NCBI GenBank assembly: GCA_029940125.1
Contig: JAOZRP010000005.1
Location: 1 to 25,278 of the forward strand
DNA length: 25,278 bases
Direction of reading: 5' to 3'
Source: a bacterium
GTDB lineage: Bacteria > Desulfobacterota > Anaeroferrophillalia > Anaeroferrophillales > Anaeroferrophillaceae
In this document: positions 1-7,667 of the stretch, piece after piece
How the letters are laid out: each line of letters begins with the position of its first letter
Numbering within the stretch: position 1 is the stretch's first letter
Translations under genes and position numbers: made by a program
The notes under the pieces: model-generated
What the model was told of the DNA's origin: nothing
What the model saw: only the letters and a program-made list of their open reading frames with translations
The model's database searches: none

Positions 1-57
1 CACCTGCCCAGCTTGTATGTGCACCTTACACTTGTCGATCAGAATACGAGGTATGAC

Positions 58-165
58 ATGGAAGCTTTCAAACCAAAATTTACTATAACAAACCGCATGA
101 CCACCGCGATTACCCAGATTGAATCGAAGTCAAGCAGCACGGAAATTTCAACCCGGAAAGCTTAA
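58..165 (+). pseudogene. N-terminal remnant of a Fic-family protein (35 residues)
   Basis: An ATG with a GAGG Shine-Dalgarno a few bases upstream opens a 35-residue frame whose first half reads FKPKFTITNRMTTAITQIE. This closely resembles, from memory, the conserved N-terminus of Fic-family AMP-transferase-like proteins that precedes their DNA-binding or Fic domain. After 'QIE' the similarity stops: the remaining residues are a short Ser/Thr-rich tail, and the frame ends in TAA overlapping the ATG of sbcD (TAATG). No Fic HPFxxGNGR motif exists in the window. The most likely reading is a 5' stump of a deleted or frameshifted fic gene. A genuine short leader peptide translationally coupled to sbcD is the alternative. 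Confidence 0.5.
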
Positions 166-1406
166 TGAAAATCCTCCACACCTCGGACTGGCACCTGGGT
201 CGCTCTCTTTACGGCAGAAAACGGTATGATGAGTTCAGCAAGTTTCTGGACTGGCTGGGCGATACCATCGAACAAGAAGACATCGATGCTCTTTTGGTTG
301 CCGGAGATGTCTTTGACACCAGCACACCCGGAAACCGCGCCCAGGAGCTTTATTATCGCTTCCTCCACCGGGTTTCAGCCTCCCGCTGCCGTCATGTCGT
401 TGTCATTGCCGGAAACCACGACTCCCCCACTTTTCTGAATGCTCCCAGGGAACTTTTGCGGGCCTTGAATGTGCATGTCGTCGGGGCCGCGACACAAAAT
501 CCGGAAGATGAAGTCATCGTGCTGAGCGATGAACAGAATCACCCGCAGGCAGTAATCTGCGCCGTGCCCTATCTCCGCGACCGGGACATCCGCACCGTCG
601 AGGCTGGAGAATCCATTGAGGACAAGAATGCCAAACTCATCCTCGGCCTGAAAAACCACTACGCGGATGTCTGCACCATCGCCGAACGGAAACAGGCTGA
701 GTTCGAGAAGAACGGCCACCCGGGAGTACCGATTGTGGCCATGGGACATCTCTTTGCGGCCGGCGGCAAAACGATTGATGGAGACGGGGTCCGGGAACTG
801 TATGTCGGTTCGCTGGCGCAGGTAGGCAAAGATGCGTTCCCTTCATCCATTGACTACCTGGCCCTGGGGCATCTGCACGTTCCCCAGCAGGTCAACAACG
901 ATGGGAACATGCGCTACTGCGGCTCACCCATCCCCATGGGCTTCGGAGAAGCCGGCCAGAGAAAAAAGGTGATCATCGTCGAGTTTGACGGCCGCCGACC
1001 GGCCGTCCAGGAGCTTCGGATTCCCGTCTTCCAACCCCTGGAACGGATTGTCGGTTCCCTGGATGAAATCCACGCCAAACTGGAACAGTTGAAACGAATT
1101 AACAGCACTGCATGGCTGGAGATTGAATACACCGGGGCGGATGTCGCCGACAATCTGAGGGACATACTTGATGAGGCTCTGGCAGATTCCGGGATGGAAA
1201 TTCTTCGGATAAAAAATAAACAGCTCATTGACCGGGTGATCCGTACCATTGACGAAGATGAAACCCTTGATGATCTGAAGGTAAACGACGTGTTTGAACG
1301 CTGTCTGGACGCTTTTGAGGTGCCGGCTGAGGATCGGAAGGAATTGACTGTTTCTTATAATGAAATAATTAAGTCTCTTGATGAAGAAGATGTAAATGCG
1401 GAATAG
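165..1406 (+). CDS. sbcD: Exonuclease SbcCD, nuclease subunit SbcD (Mre11-type)
   Basis: 413-residue calcineurin-like phosphoesterase. SbcD is the Mn-dependent nuclease that, with the ATPase SbcC, cleaves hairpins and trims protein-blocked DNA ends in the cytoplasm. Metal-binding motifs are all visible: D8-x-H10 in TSDWHLG, GDVFD at 47-51, GNHD at 83-86, a GHL motif in the middle and GHLH near residue 236. The C-terminal ~130 residues match the capping and SbcC-contact region. Length is typical for the family. Its ATG overlaps the stop of the upstream Fic-like stump, and sbcC starts 11 bases after its stop, so the two are one transcription unit. No unusual residues were seen. Confidence 0.96.
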   Translation: MKILHTSDWHLGRSLYGRKRYDEFSKFLDWLGDTIEQEDIDALLVAGDVFDTSTPGNRAQELYYRFLHRVSASRCRHVVVIAGNHDSPTFLNAPRELLRALNVHVVGAATQNPEDEVIVLSDEQNHPQAVICAVPYLRDRDIRTVEAGESIEDKNAKLILGLKNHYADVCTIAERKQAEFEKNGHPGVPIVAMGHLFAAGGKTIDGDGVRELYVGSLAQVGKDAFPSSIDYLALGHLHVPQQVNNDGNMRYCGSPIPMGFGEAGQRKKVIIVEFDGRRPAVQELRIPVFQPLERIVGSLDEIHAKLEQLKRINSTAWLEIEYTGADVADNLRDILDEALADSGMEILRIKNKQLIDRVIRTIDEDETLDDLKVNDVFERCLDAFEVPAEDRKELTVSYNEIIKSLDEEDVNAE

Positions 1407-1417
1407 AAAAGCTGATC

Positions 1418-4400
1418 ATGAAAATCCTTGAACTGCGATTTAAAAACCTCAACTCCCTCTATGGCGAGTGGTTCATTGACTTCACCAATCCCGAATACCT
1501 CGCAAACGGCATCTTTGCCTTGACCGGACCCACCGGCTCCGGGAAGTCAACCATTCTTGACGCCGTCTGCCTGGCACTTTACGGCGCCACGCCCCGGCTG
1601 GGAAAAATCACCAAAAGCACCAACGAGATCATGTCCCGTCAGACCGGGGAATGCTACGCCGAAGTCCTCTTTGAATCTCAGTCCGGCCGCTTCCGCTGCC
1701 ACTTCAGCCAGCACCGGGCCCGCAAAAAGGCGGATGGCGACCTGCAGAATCCGCGGCACGAGATCGCCGAAGGCCATGAAAACGGCAGGATTATTGAAAA
1801 TCAGCTCAGGCGCGTGGCCGCAGTCATTGAAGAAAAGACCGGCATGGATTTTGAACGTTTCACCCGCTCCATCCTGCTGGCCCAGGGGGGCTTTGACACC
1901 TTTCTCAAAGCGGATGCCGAACAGAAATCCAAAATACTTGAACAGATTACCGGCACCGAAATCTATTCGGAAATTTCCCGGCGCGTCCATGAGCGTCAGC
2001 GCAGCGAGCGTGAAAAGCTGAACATCCTGCAGGCTGAAATCTCAGGCATCGTCATTCTGGAACCGGAACAGGAAAAAGAAATCCAGCAGGAGCTGGCCGA
2101 CAAGCAGAAGCAGGAGATCGAAATTACTGCCAGGGCAGCCGAAACGGGAAAAGCCATCACCTGGCTGGCCGGCATTGATGAACTGAAAAGGGAAGTCAGC
2201 CGTCTGGCGGAGGAAGCGGCCACCCTGCAGGGCGACATCGAGGCCTTCAAACCGGAACGTGACCGGCTCGACCGGGCCGCCAGGGCCGCGTCACTGGATG
2301 GCCTGCATGCCAGGCTCTCGGCAATCCGAAAGCAGCAGTCAGATGATCAGGCAATCCTGGAAGCGGAAGAAAAGGCTCTTCCCGGGCTGGAAGCCTCGGC
2401 CAAAAAACAGGCGGAACTGCTCAAGTCGGCTGAACGGCAGACCATTAAAGCCAAAGAAGAATGGAAAACTGCCGTACCGATATTGAAGAACGTCCGCTCT
2501 CTCGACCAGAAGCTTGCCGACCAGAAAAAAAATATTGCGGCGAGTGAAGAAGTCTTCAAAGCGGAGGCGCTGAAGATTGATGCCGGCAGGCGGGTCAGGC
2601 TTAAAGAACAGGAAAAAAGGGCTGCGGCTAAAAAAGACCTGGAGCTTGCAGAAGGTTATCTCAGGGAGCACGCGCGGGATGAGTGGCTGATCGGTGGTCT
2701 TGCCGGGATCAAGGAACAGCTGGGCAGCCTGGTTTCCAAACAAAAGGAAATCAGCCAAAAAACGGCTGCGGTGGAAAAAGCCGAAACCGCTCTCGAACAG
2801 GCGGGCCAAAAACTGGAGTGCTGCACGAAACAGCGCCAGGCCAGGGAACGGGAACTGGAGCAAGCGGCAAAAAGTCTAAGGCGCGGCCAGGATGCCTTGC
2901 AGGAACTGCTCGGCGGCCGGCTGCTGCGTGAATACCGTGCCGAGAAGGACGCCCTGCTTCGTGAGATGGCATATCTCGCCAGGATTGCCGAACTTGAAGA
3001 TTACCGGGCCAAGCTGGAAGACGGCAAGCCCTGTCCACTCTGCGGCGCGAAAGAGCACCCCTTCGCCGTGGGGAATGTTCCGGTGCCCGATGAAACCGAA
3101 AAGAAAATCGCGGCGCTCACCAACCTGATCACCAGGGCAGAGAAGCTGGAAGCCGCCAATAAAAAACTGGAAAAAGCGGAGACGGCTGCCCGTAAAGAGC
3201 TGACCGACAGTGAAAAAGTGGAAGCCGCCGCGGCAAACGAGAAAAAGACAGCCGGAAAAACCCTCGCGGAGTTGAAGGACGGCCTGGAAAAGCTTCAAAC
3301 CGGCTTCACGGAACTGAAGCAGGCCGCGCTTGCCAGACTGAAGCCGCTTGGCATCACGGAAATTCCCGATGACCAGGTCCCATCACTGCTCGAATCGCTT
3401 AAGGCCCGCCAAAACGCGTGGCAGGCCCAGGTTGAGAAAAAGGCCGCCATCGAGAAGCGAATTGCTGAGATCGACAGTGAATTGAAGCGGCTGGACGCGG
3501 TCATCGAAACCCAAAACAATGCCCTTGGCAAAAAACAGGAGCATCTGGAAAACCTCAAGGAGGAATACGCCGCCGGAAGCGACGAGCGGAAAAAACTGTA
3601 CGACGACAAGAAGCCCGACGATGAAGAAAATCGCCTGAACAGGGCGATTGCCAAAGCCGAGCAGGCTGAAAAAGAAGCAAGGACCCGGCACGATGAAGCA
3701 CAGCAGAAGCTTCATTCCGCAAAGGCCGGCGTCGCCTCACTGAAAGAGCGGATCAAAAAAAGGGCCTCTGAACTGAAGCAGCTGGAATCGGAGTTTGCAG
3801 GCCAGCTGCCAGCCGCTGGATTTGCCGACGAAAATCAGTTCCTGGCCGCCCGACTGGACGTGGAAGCCAGAAACAGCCTCGCGGCGCAGGCAAAGGATCT
3901 GGACAACCGGCAAATCGACCTCGAGGCCAGGCAAAAAGACCGCAAGCGTCGTCTGGCTGCTGAAGCGGCCAGGAAAATAACCGAAAAGCCGCTTGTAGAG
4001 CTGCAGCCGCAATTCCAAGCCCTTGAGGAAAACCTGAAACAGCTTCGGAATGACATTGCCGGCTTGCAGCACAAGCTTGCCGAAAATACCGCGGCCAGGG
4101 AACGGATAAAAGAAAAACAGAAGGCCATCGAGGCGCAGAAAAAGGAATGTCGGAGATGGGAAAAGCTGCACGGACTGATCGGCTCTGCCGACGGCAAGAA
4201 ATATCGAAACTTCGCCCAGGGGCTCACCTTTGAACTGATGGTGTCCCATGCCAATCGCCAGCTGCAGAAAATGACCGACCGCTACCTGCTCATCCGCGAC
4301 GACAAACAGCCGCTGGAGCTGAATGTCGTCGACAATTACCAGGCCGGTGAAATCAGGTCGACCAGGAACCTGTCCGGCGGCGAAAGTTTTATCGTCAGCC

Positions 4401-4684
4401 TTACCCTGGCCCTGGGGCTCTCAAAAATGGCCAGCCGCAAGGTTCGCGTGGATTCCCTGTTTCTGGACGAGGGCTTCGGCACCCTGGATGAAGATGCCCT
4501 GGAAACCGCCCTGGAGACCTTATCCGGGCTCCAGCAGGACGGCAAGCTGATCGGCATCATCTCGCACGTATCCGCCCTTAAAGAACGCATCAGCACCCAA
4601 ATCAGCATTGTCCCGGCATCCGGCGGCAAAAGCACCATCAACGGCCCGGGATGCAGCAGAATAACAAAAAATGAAGATCACTAG
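1418..4684 (+). CDS. sbcC: Exonuclease SbcCD, ATPase subunit SbcC (Rad50-type)
   Basis: 1088-residue SMC-like ATPase, the partner of SbcD. The N-terminus carries Walker A (GPTGSGKST, about residues 37-45). Two long Glu/Lys/Ala-rich coiled-coil arms are separated by a zinc hook, CPLC followed by GAKEHP, at about residues 538-547, which links two SbcC molecules. The C-terminal lobe has the ABC signature LSGGES (about 985) and Walker B LFLDEGFGTLD (about 1013). All ATPase elements are intact and the length is normal. The long antisense frames across this gene are by-products of its base composition. Stop is followed by a ~230-base non-coding stretch before the merR-type gene. Confidence 0.96.
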   Translation: MKILELRFKNLNSLYGEWFIDFTNPEYLANGIFALTGPTGSGKSTILDAVCLALYGATPRLGKITKSTNEIMSRQTGECYAEVLFESQSGRFRCHFSQHRARKKADGDLQNPRHEIAEGHENGRIIENQLRRVAAVIEEKTGMDFERFTRSILLAQGGFDTFLKADAEQKSKILEQITGTEIYSEISRRVHERQRSEREKLNILQAEISGIVILEPEQEKEIQQELADKQKQEIEITARAAETGKAITWLAGIDELKREVSRLAEEAATLQGDIEAFKPERDRLDRAARAASLDGLHARLSAIRKQQSDDQAILEAEEKALPGLEASAKKQAELLKSAERQTIKAKEEWKTAVPILKNVRSLDQKLADQKKNIAASEEVFKAEALKIDAGRRVRLKEQEKRAAAKKDLELAEGYLREHARDEWLIGGLAGIKEQLGSLVSKQKEISQKTAAVEKAETALEQAGQKLECCTKQRQARERELEQAAKSLRRGQDALQELLGGRLLREYRAEKDALLREMAYLARIAELEDYRAKLEDGKPCPLCGAKEHPFAVGNVPVPDETEKKIAALTNLITRAEKLEAANKKLEKAETAARKELTDSEKVEAAAANEKKTAGKTLAELKDGLEKLQTGFTELKQAALARLKPLGITEIPDDQVPSLLESLKARQNAWQAQVEKKAAIEKRIAEIDSELKRLDAVIETQNNALGKKQEHLENLKEEYAAGSDERKKLYDDKKPDDEENRLNRAIAKAEQAEKEARTRHDEAQQKLHSAKAGVASLKERIKKRASELKQLESEFAGQLPAAGFADENQFLAARLDVEARNSLAAQAKDLDNRQIDLEARQKDRKRRLAAEAARKITEKPLVELQPQFQALEENLKQLRNDIAGLQHKLAENTAARERIKEKQKAIEAQKKECRRWEKLHGLIGSADGKKYRNFAQGLTFELMVSHANRQLQKMTDRYLLIRDDKQPLELNVVDNYQAGEIRSTRNLSGGESFIVSLTLALGLSKMASRKVRVDSLFLDEGFGTLDEDALETALETLSGLQQDGKLIGIISHVSALKERISTQISIVPASGGKSTINGPGCSRITKNEDH

Positions 4685-4721
4685 TCTATCCAAAGTACAG
4701 GAATGCTTCTGACCGGTGTGG

Positions 4722-4786
4722 AGGTATTGAAGCTGGCTGATAAATTGGCAGGAAATTGAAATTTAAGCCAATACGTTAAAATACCT
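4722..4786. other. Nested inverted repeats downstream of sbcC
   Basis: In the gap after sbcC, AGGTATT (4722-4728) pairs with AATACCT (4780-4786). Inside it TTGGC (4745-4749) pairs with GCCAA (4767-4771), around an AAATT/AATTT core. The whole could fold as a weak, interrupted hairpin. There is no T-run right after it, so it is not a clear rho-independent terminator. Possibly a 3' UTR structure or chance. Confidence 0.3.
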
Positions 4787-4854
4787 GTCCATCTTGTACC
4801 TGCAGTCTCTGAAAATAAAATTTAGAGTTTAAAACAAATTTTTAAAAAAATAAC

Positions 4855-4882
4855 TTGACAACCAAGAAATAGTTGTTAGAGT
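4855..4882 (+). promoter_or_regulatory. Candidate sigma-70 promoter for the acyl-CoA cluster
   Basis: A consensus -35 TTGACA (4855-4860) is followed after 16 bases by TAGAGT (4877-4882), which matches 4 of 6 positions of the -10 consensus. The sequence just upstream is AT-rich. Predicted start of transcription is near 4889, inside the inverted repeat at 4885-4904, so a bound regulator would block initiation. The spacer is not the 19-20 bp of activator-type MerR promoters, which points to repression rather than DNA-twisting activation. Confidence 0.55.
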
Positions 4883-4884
4883 AA

Positions 4885-4904
4885 CCTTTACCTTGACGTA
4901 AAGG
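4885..4904. promoter_or_regulatory. Candidate operator of the MerR/LiuR-like regulator
   Basis: CCTTTAC (4885-4891) and GTAAAGG (4898-4904) form a perfect 7-bp inverted repeat with a 6-base centre CTTGAC, 11 bases before the start codon of the regulator gene. MerR-family dimers bind such short-spaced dyads. From memory, LiuR-type sites in proteobacteria have a TTTAC-N6-GTAAA form, which this matches, but I could not check it. Autoregulation of the operon is inferred. Confidence 0.6.
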
Positions 4905-4915
4905 ATAGTTCACTT

Positions 4916-5344
4916 ATGGATAAAAATAAGCTCATTACCATTGGCAAGATGGCTGCAGAACTGGGCATCAGCACCCGCACCATCCGCTATTATGAGGAAA
5001 AAGGGCTCATCAAGGCCCGCCGGTCTGAGGGAGGATATCGCCTGTACAACCGCCATGACCGGCGCCGGCTGCAGCTGATTTTGCGGGGCAAGCATTTCGG
5101 CATGAGCCTGGAGCAAATTTTAGATATTCTGGGGGTTGCAGACACTGAACCTCATGAAGCGGCACAAATCAGGAAGGCTCTTTCCTATAAAAAGCGTATC
5201 ATGACCGATCTGCAGGAGAGGCTGGCCAACATCCAAACCATGATTCACGACGTTGAGCAGCTGGGAAAGAAAATGGAAGCTCGGCTGGCGGAGCTTGAAC
5301 ATCAAGAAAAAAACCGTTCTACAACCAACAAAGAGGGAGAATAA
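4916..5344 (+). CDS. MerR-family transcriptional regulator, LiuR-like
   Basis: 142 residues. The N-terminal winged helix-turn-helix is typical of MerR: TIGKMAAELGISTRTIRYYEEKGLI, then a GGYRLYNR wing. Next comes RLQLILRGKHFGMSLEQI, which strongly recalls the LiuR/PA2016-type regulators of leucine and isovalerate catabolism. The C-terminal half is a dimerising helix (about 85-130) without the cysteine pairs of metal-sensing MerRs, so a metal ligand is unlikely and an acyl-CoA or similar metabolite is more plausible (inference). It is the first gene of the cluster, 2 bases before the acyl-CoA dehydrogenase, and has a perfect inverted repeat in its own promoter region. Weak AGGA Shine-Dalgarno at about 4902-4905. 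Confidence 0.85.
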   Translation: MDKNKLITIGKMAAELGISTRTIRYYEEKGLIKARRSEGGYRLYNRHDRRRLQLILRGKHFGMSLEQILDILGVADTEPHEAAQIRKALSYKKRIMTDLQERLANIQTMIHDVEQLGKKMEARLAELEHQEKNRSTTNKEGE

Positions 5345-5346
5345 AA

Positions 5347-6489
5347 ATGGACTTTTCCATTACGGAAGAACAGCGTGTCTTCATGAAGCAGGTGGTCCGT
5401 TTCGCAGAGAAAGAGATTGCTCCCAGGTCAGAAGAATTTGATCTGCGGGCTGAATTTGACGTTGCCTCATTTCGCAAACTGGGAGACTATGGCATTTTGG
5501 GACTGCACTTTCCTGAAGAATTAGGCGGGTCAGGCGCTGACATCCTCACAACGGTCATGGCCGGTTATGCGCTGGGAAAGGCAGGCGTTGACGGGGGTCT
5601 GCTGCTTTCCTACGGCGCCCACACCTTTTTGTGCGCCGATACTATTTATGTCCATGGAACAACCAGACAAAAGCAGAAATACCTCCCCAAGCTGGCCTCG
5701 GGTGAGCTGATCGGCTGCATGGGGCTGACCGAGCCCAGCGCGGGGTCGGATGTTGCTTCTTTGAAAACCAAAGCGGAAAAAAAAGGGAATCACTATATAT
5801 TGAATGGCAGCAAGACATTCATCACCAACAGTTCTGTGGCCGACGTAGCCCTCATTTATGCCAAAACCGATAAAGACAAGGGTCGTGACGGCATCTCATG
5901 CTTCATTGTTGAAAAAGGGACTCCCGGATTCAGCGCCGGCAAACCGTTCAACAAGCTGGGAATGCGCACATCCTACACCGGTGAACTGTTTTTCGACGAC
6001 TGCGTCATTCCGGCTGAAAATCTGGTCGGCAGAGAGGGAGCCGGCTTCTCAATGGCCCTGCAGACGGTAGAATGGGACAGAAGCGCGCTGCTCGCCCCCC
6101 TGGTAGGATTCATGGAATTCGCCATCAAGAAATCCGTTCAATATGCCAAGCAGAGAAAACAGTTCGGCCGGCCCATCGCTGAATTCCAGGCGATAAAGCA
6201 CAAACTGGCGGAAATGAAAATATTCAAGGAAGCGGCGGAAAACGTGGTATTCCGCACCGCCTGGTGCAAAGATCAGGGAAAATCCGTCAATTTCATGGAG
6301 GCAGCGGTTGCCAAGCTGTTTGTCGGGGACTGGAGTCTTTCACCTACCAATGATGCCGTTATGCTTCATGGCGGCTACGGCTACTGCCATGAATACCAGA
6401 TGGAACGTATCTTCAGAGATGTCCGGGTAGCTCCCATTGGCGGTGGCACATCAGACATTCAAAAGCATGTCATATCCAGGATGTTGTAA
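5347..6489 (+). CDS. Acyl-CoA dehydrogenase (isovaleryl-/citronellyl-CoA dehydrogenase-like), catalytic subunit
   Basis: 380-residue FAD-dependent acyl-CoA dehydrogenase that should make the alpha,beta-double bond in an acyl-CoA and pass electrons to ETF. Family signatures are present: GLTEPSAGSD (about 126-135), the RKQFGRPI FAD-contact segment (270-277), LHGGYGY (340-346) and QMERIFRDVR (351-360). The C-terminal position that holds the catalytic Glu in medium-chain enzymes is Gly366 (GGGT instead of YEGT). This resembles isovaleryl-CoA dehydrogenases, which place the base on an earlier helix. There the local sequence is VEWDRSALLAP, giving Asp244 at the aligned position and Glu242 two residues earlier. 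It follows the regulator by 2 bases with a GGGAG site, and a second dehydrogenase-like gene follows, possibly as a heteromeric partner. Confidence 0.9.
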   Translation: MDFSITEEQRVFMKQVVRFAEKEIAPRSEEFDLRAEFDVASFRKLGDYGILGLHFPEELGGSGADILTTVMAGYALGKAGVDGGLLLSYGAHTFLCADTIYVHGTTRQKQKYLPKLASGELIGCMGLTEPSAGSDVASLKTKAEKKGNHYILNGSKTFITNSSVADVALIYAKTDKDKGRDGISCFIVEKGTPGFSAGKPFNKLGMRTSYTGELFFDDCVIPAENLVGREGAGFSMALQTVEWDRSALLAPLVGFMEFAIKKSVQYAKQRKQFGRPIAEFQAIKHKLAEMKIFKEAAENVVFRTAWCKDQGKSVNFMEAAVAKLFVGDWSLSPTNDAVMLHGGYGYCHEYQMERIFRDVRVAPIGGGTSDIQKHVISRML

Positions 6490-6523
6490 ATCCGTTTCTC
6501 CACCAAGCATCAAGGAGTTCATC

Positions 6524-7636
6524 ATGAATTATGCCATCACAGAAGCACAGCAAGCCCTCCGGCAGGAAATGGAAAACGCCTTGGGCGCCTCACCAGCTCC
6601 CGGACTCAGCATTTCATCCCGGGAAAAGCTCCTTCCCTCTTTGAAAGCCCTGGCAGAAACCAGCTACGCCAAAACAATTGTCAAAGAAAAATACGACCGG
6701 ATTTCCGTCATGCTGGCCCAAAAATCCATGGCTGTCAAATCCCCATCTCTGGCCCTGGGCCTGATGGCCGGCATGACTATCCCTTCCCGCCTGCTTGCCG
6801 CTTACGCCAGCGAAGAACTGAAAAAGAAATATTTATCGCCTTTGCTGGAGGGATGCGCATCCGCCGCCGTTGCCGTAAGTGAAGCCGGCATGAATATCGA
6901 AAACGGGTCGCTAACTACGTCCGCCACCGTTGCCGGTGAAGATGCCTGGACGCTGCAGGGAACAAAGAATTACGTCTGGAACGCTCCCCTGGCTGATTTT
7001 TTCCTGGTCGCCGCCGAGACCGAGCAGGGACCAGCCTGGTTTCTTCTTGAGCGTGACACTGCAGGTTTGGAGATTGGATCGGCAGATGAAACCCTTGGCT
7101 TTCAGGGCTGTGCCATGGGATCCCTGACCATAAACAACTGCCAGGTTGACAATGACCTGGTCATAGGTCCCTGTTCCAACCGTAATTCGCTTACTGCCTT
7201 GCGGAAATGGCAAAACGAGGCGCTCATCAGCATCGCCCTGGGCCTGATTGAACGATGCTACATCACGGCCCTCTCCTATGCCAAACAGCACAAAAGCGGC
7301 GGCAGGCCAATCATCAGCTATCAGGAAATCGGTTTTAAACTGGCGGAGATCATGACTCTTGATCAAACGGCTCAACTCCTGGCCATGAAGGCATCCTGGG
7401 CTCAGGAAACAAACAGCAGGGATACGGATGCCCTGCTGGGCTGCGCCAAGGTTTTTTGTTGTGAAGCGGCAGAAAAAACGGCCAGCGAATGCCTGCAGAT
7501 CATGGGAGGAGCAGGTTATGTAAAGGACAACCTGGTGGCAGAATCATTCCAGGACGCAAAATATCTCACTATTGCCGGCGTCTCCTCGGAAATATCCCGC
7601 ATGATGATCGCCGACGCCGTGCTTGAAATGTATTAA
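6524..7636 (+). CDS. Degenerate acyl-CoA dehydrogenase paralogue, probable partner subunit
   Basis: 370 residues from the ATG preceded by AAGGAG (6512-6517); a longer upstream frame would overlap the previous gene and has no ribosome site. The acyl-CoA dehydrogenase fold is recognisable from the N-terminal helices, the beta-domain QGTKNYVWNA, YAKQHKSGGRPI and IMGGAGYV. Key positions have drifted: GLTEPSAGSD is replaced by AVSEAGMNIE, the QFG of the FAD segment by SGG, YEGT by AGVS, and the helix acid by Gln230. Neither known catalytic-acid position carries an acid. Placed 34 bases behind an intact dehydrogenase, it is best explained as a non-catalytic partner, as in the alpha2beta2 dehydrogenases of actinobacterial steroid catabolism (ChsE type). 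Decay or another reaction is the alternative. Confidence 0.8.
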   Translation: MNYAITEAQQALRQEMENALGASPAPGLSISSREKLLPSLKALAETSYAKTIVKEKYDRISVMLAQKSMAVKSPSLALGLMAGMTIPSRLLAAYASEELKKKYLSPLLEGCASAAVAVSEAGMNIENGSLTTSATVAGEDAWTLQGTKNYVWNAPLADFFLVAAETEQGPAWFLLERDTAGLEIGSADETLGFQGCAMGSLTINNCQVDNDLVIGPCSNRNSLTALRKWQNEALISIALGLIERCYITALSYAKQHKSGGRPIISYQEIGFKLAEIMTLDQTAQLLAMKASWAQETNSRDTDALLGCAKVFCCEAAEKTASECLQIMGGAGYVKDNLVAESFQDAKYLTIAGVSSEISRMMIADAVLEMY

Positions 7637-7667
7637 ACCGCCAATTGTACAACAGAGGATGCATGAC

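Noticed and set aside
1547..4254. Many long antisense and off-frame ORFs across sbcC (up to ~170 codons)
   Set aside because: They overlap a fully intact SbcC with all ATPase motifs; they have no recognisable domains or ribosome sites and follow from GC-rich codon third positions.
165..4684. sbcDC as part of a defence island
   Set aside because: SbcCD is a housekeeping repair enzyme, and apart from the possible Fic stump no defence-type gene lies next to it.
3..4804. Similar 21-mers at 3-23 and 4784-4804 (17 of 21 identical) flanking the fic stump and sbcDC
   Set aside because: By a rough count such a match is expected by chance many times in a 25-kb window; no extended similarity or target duplication supports a mobile unit.
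4916..5344. Metal-responsive MerR regulator
   Set aside because: The C-terminal region has no metal-binding cysteines and the neighbours are all acyl-CoA enzymes.
7623..7667. Upstream TTG start for the carboxyltransferase
   Set aside because: It would overlap the end of the preceding gene, has no ribosome site, and the ATG at 7668 fits both the ribosome site and the family N-terminus.
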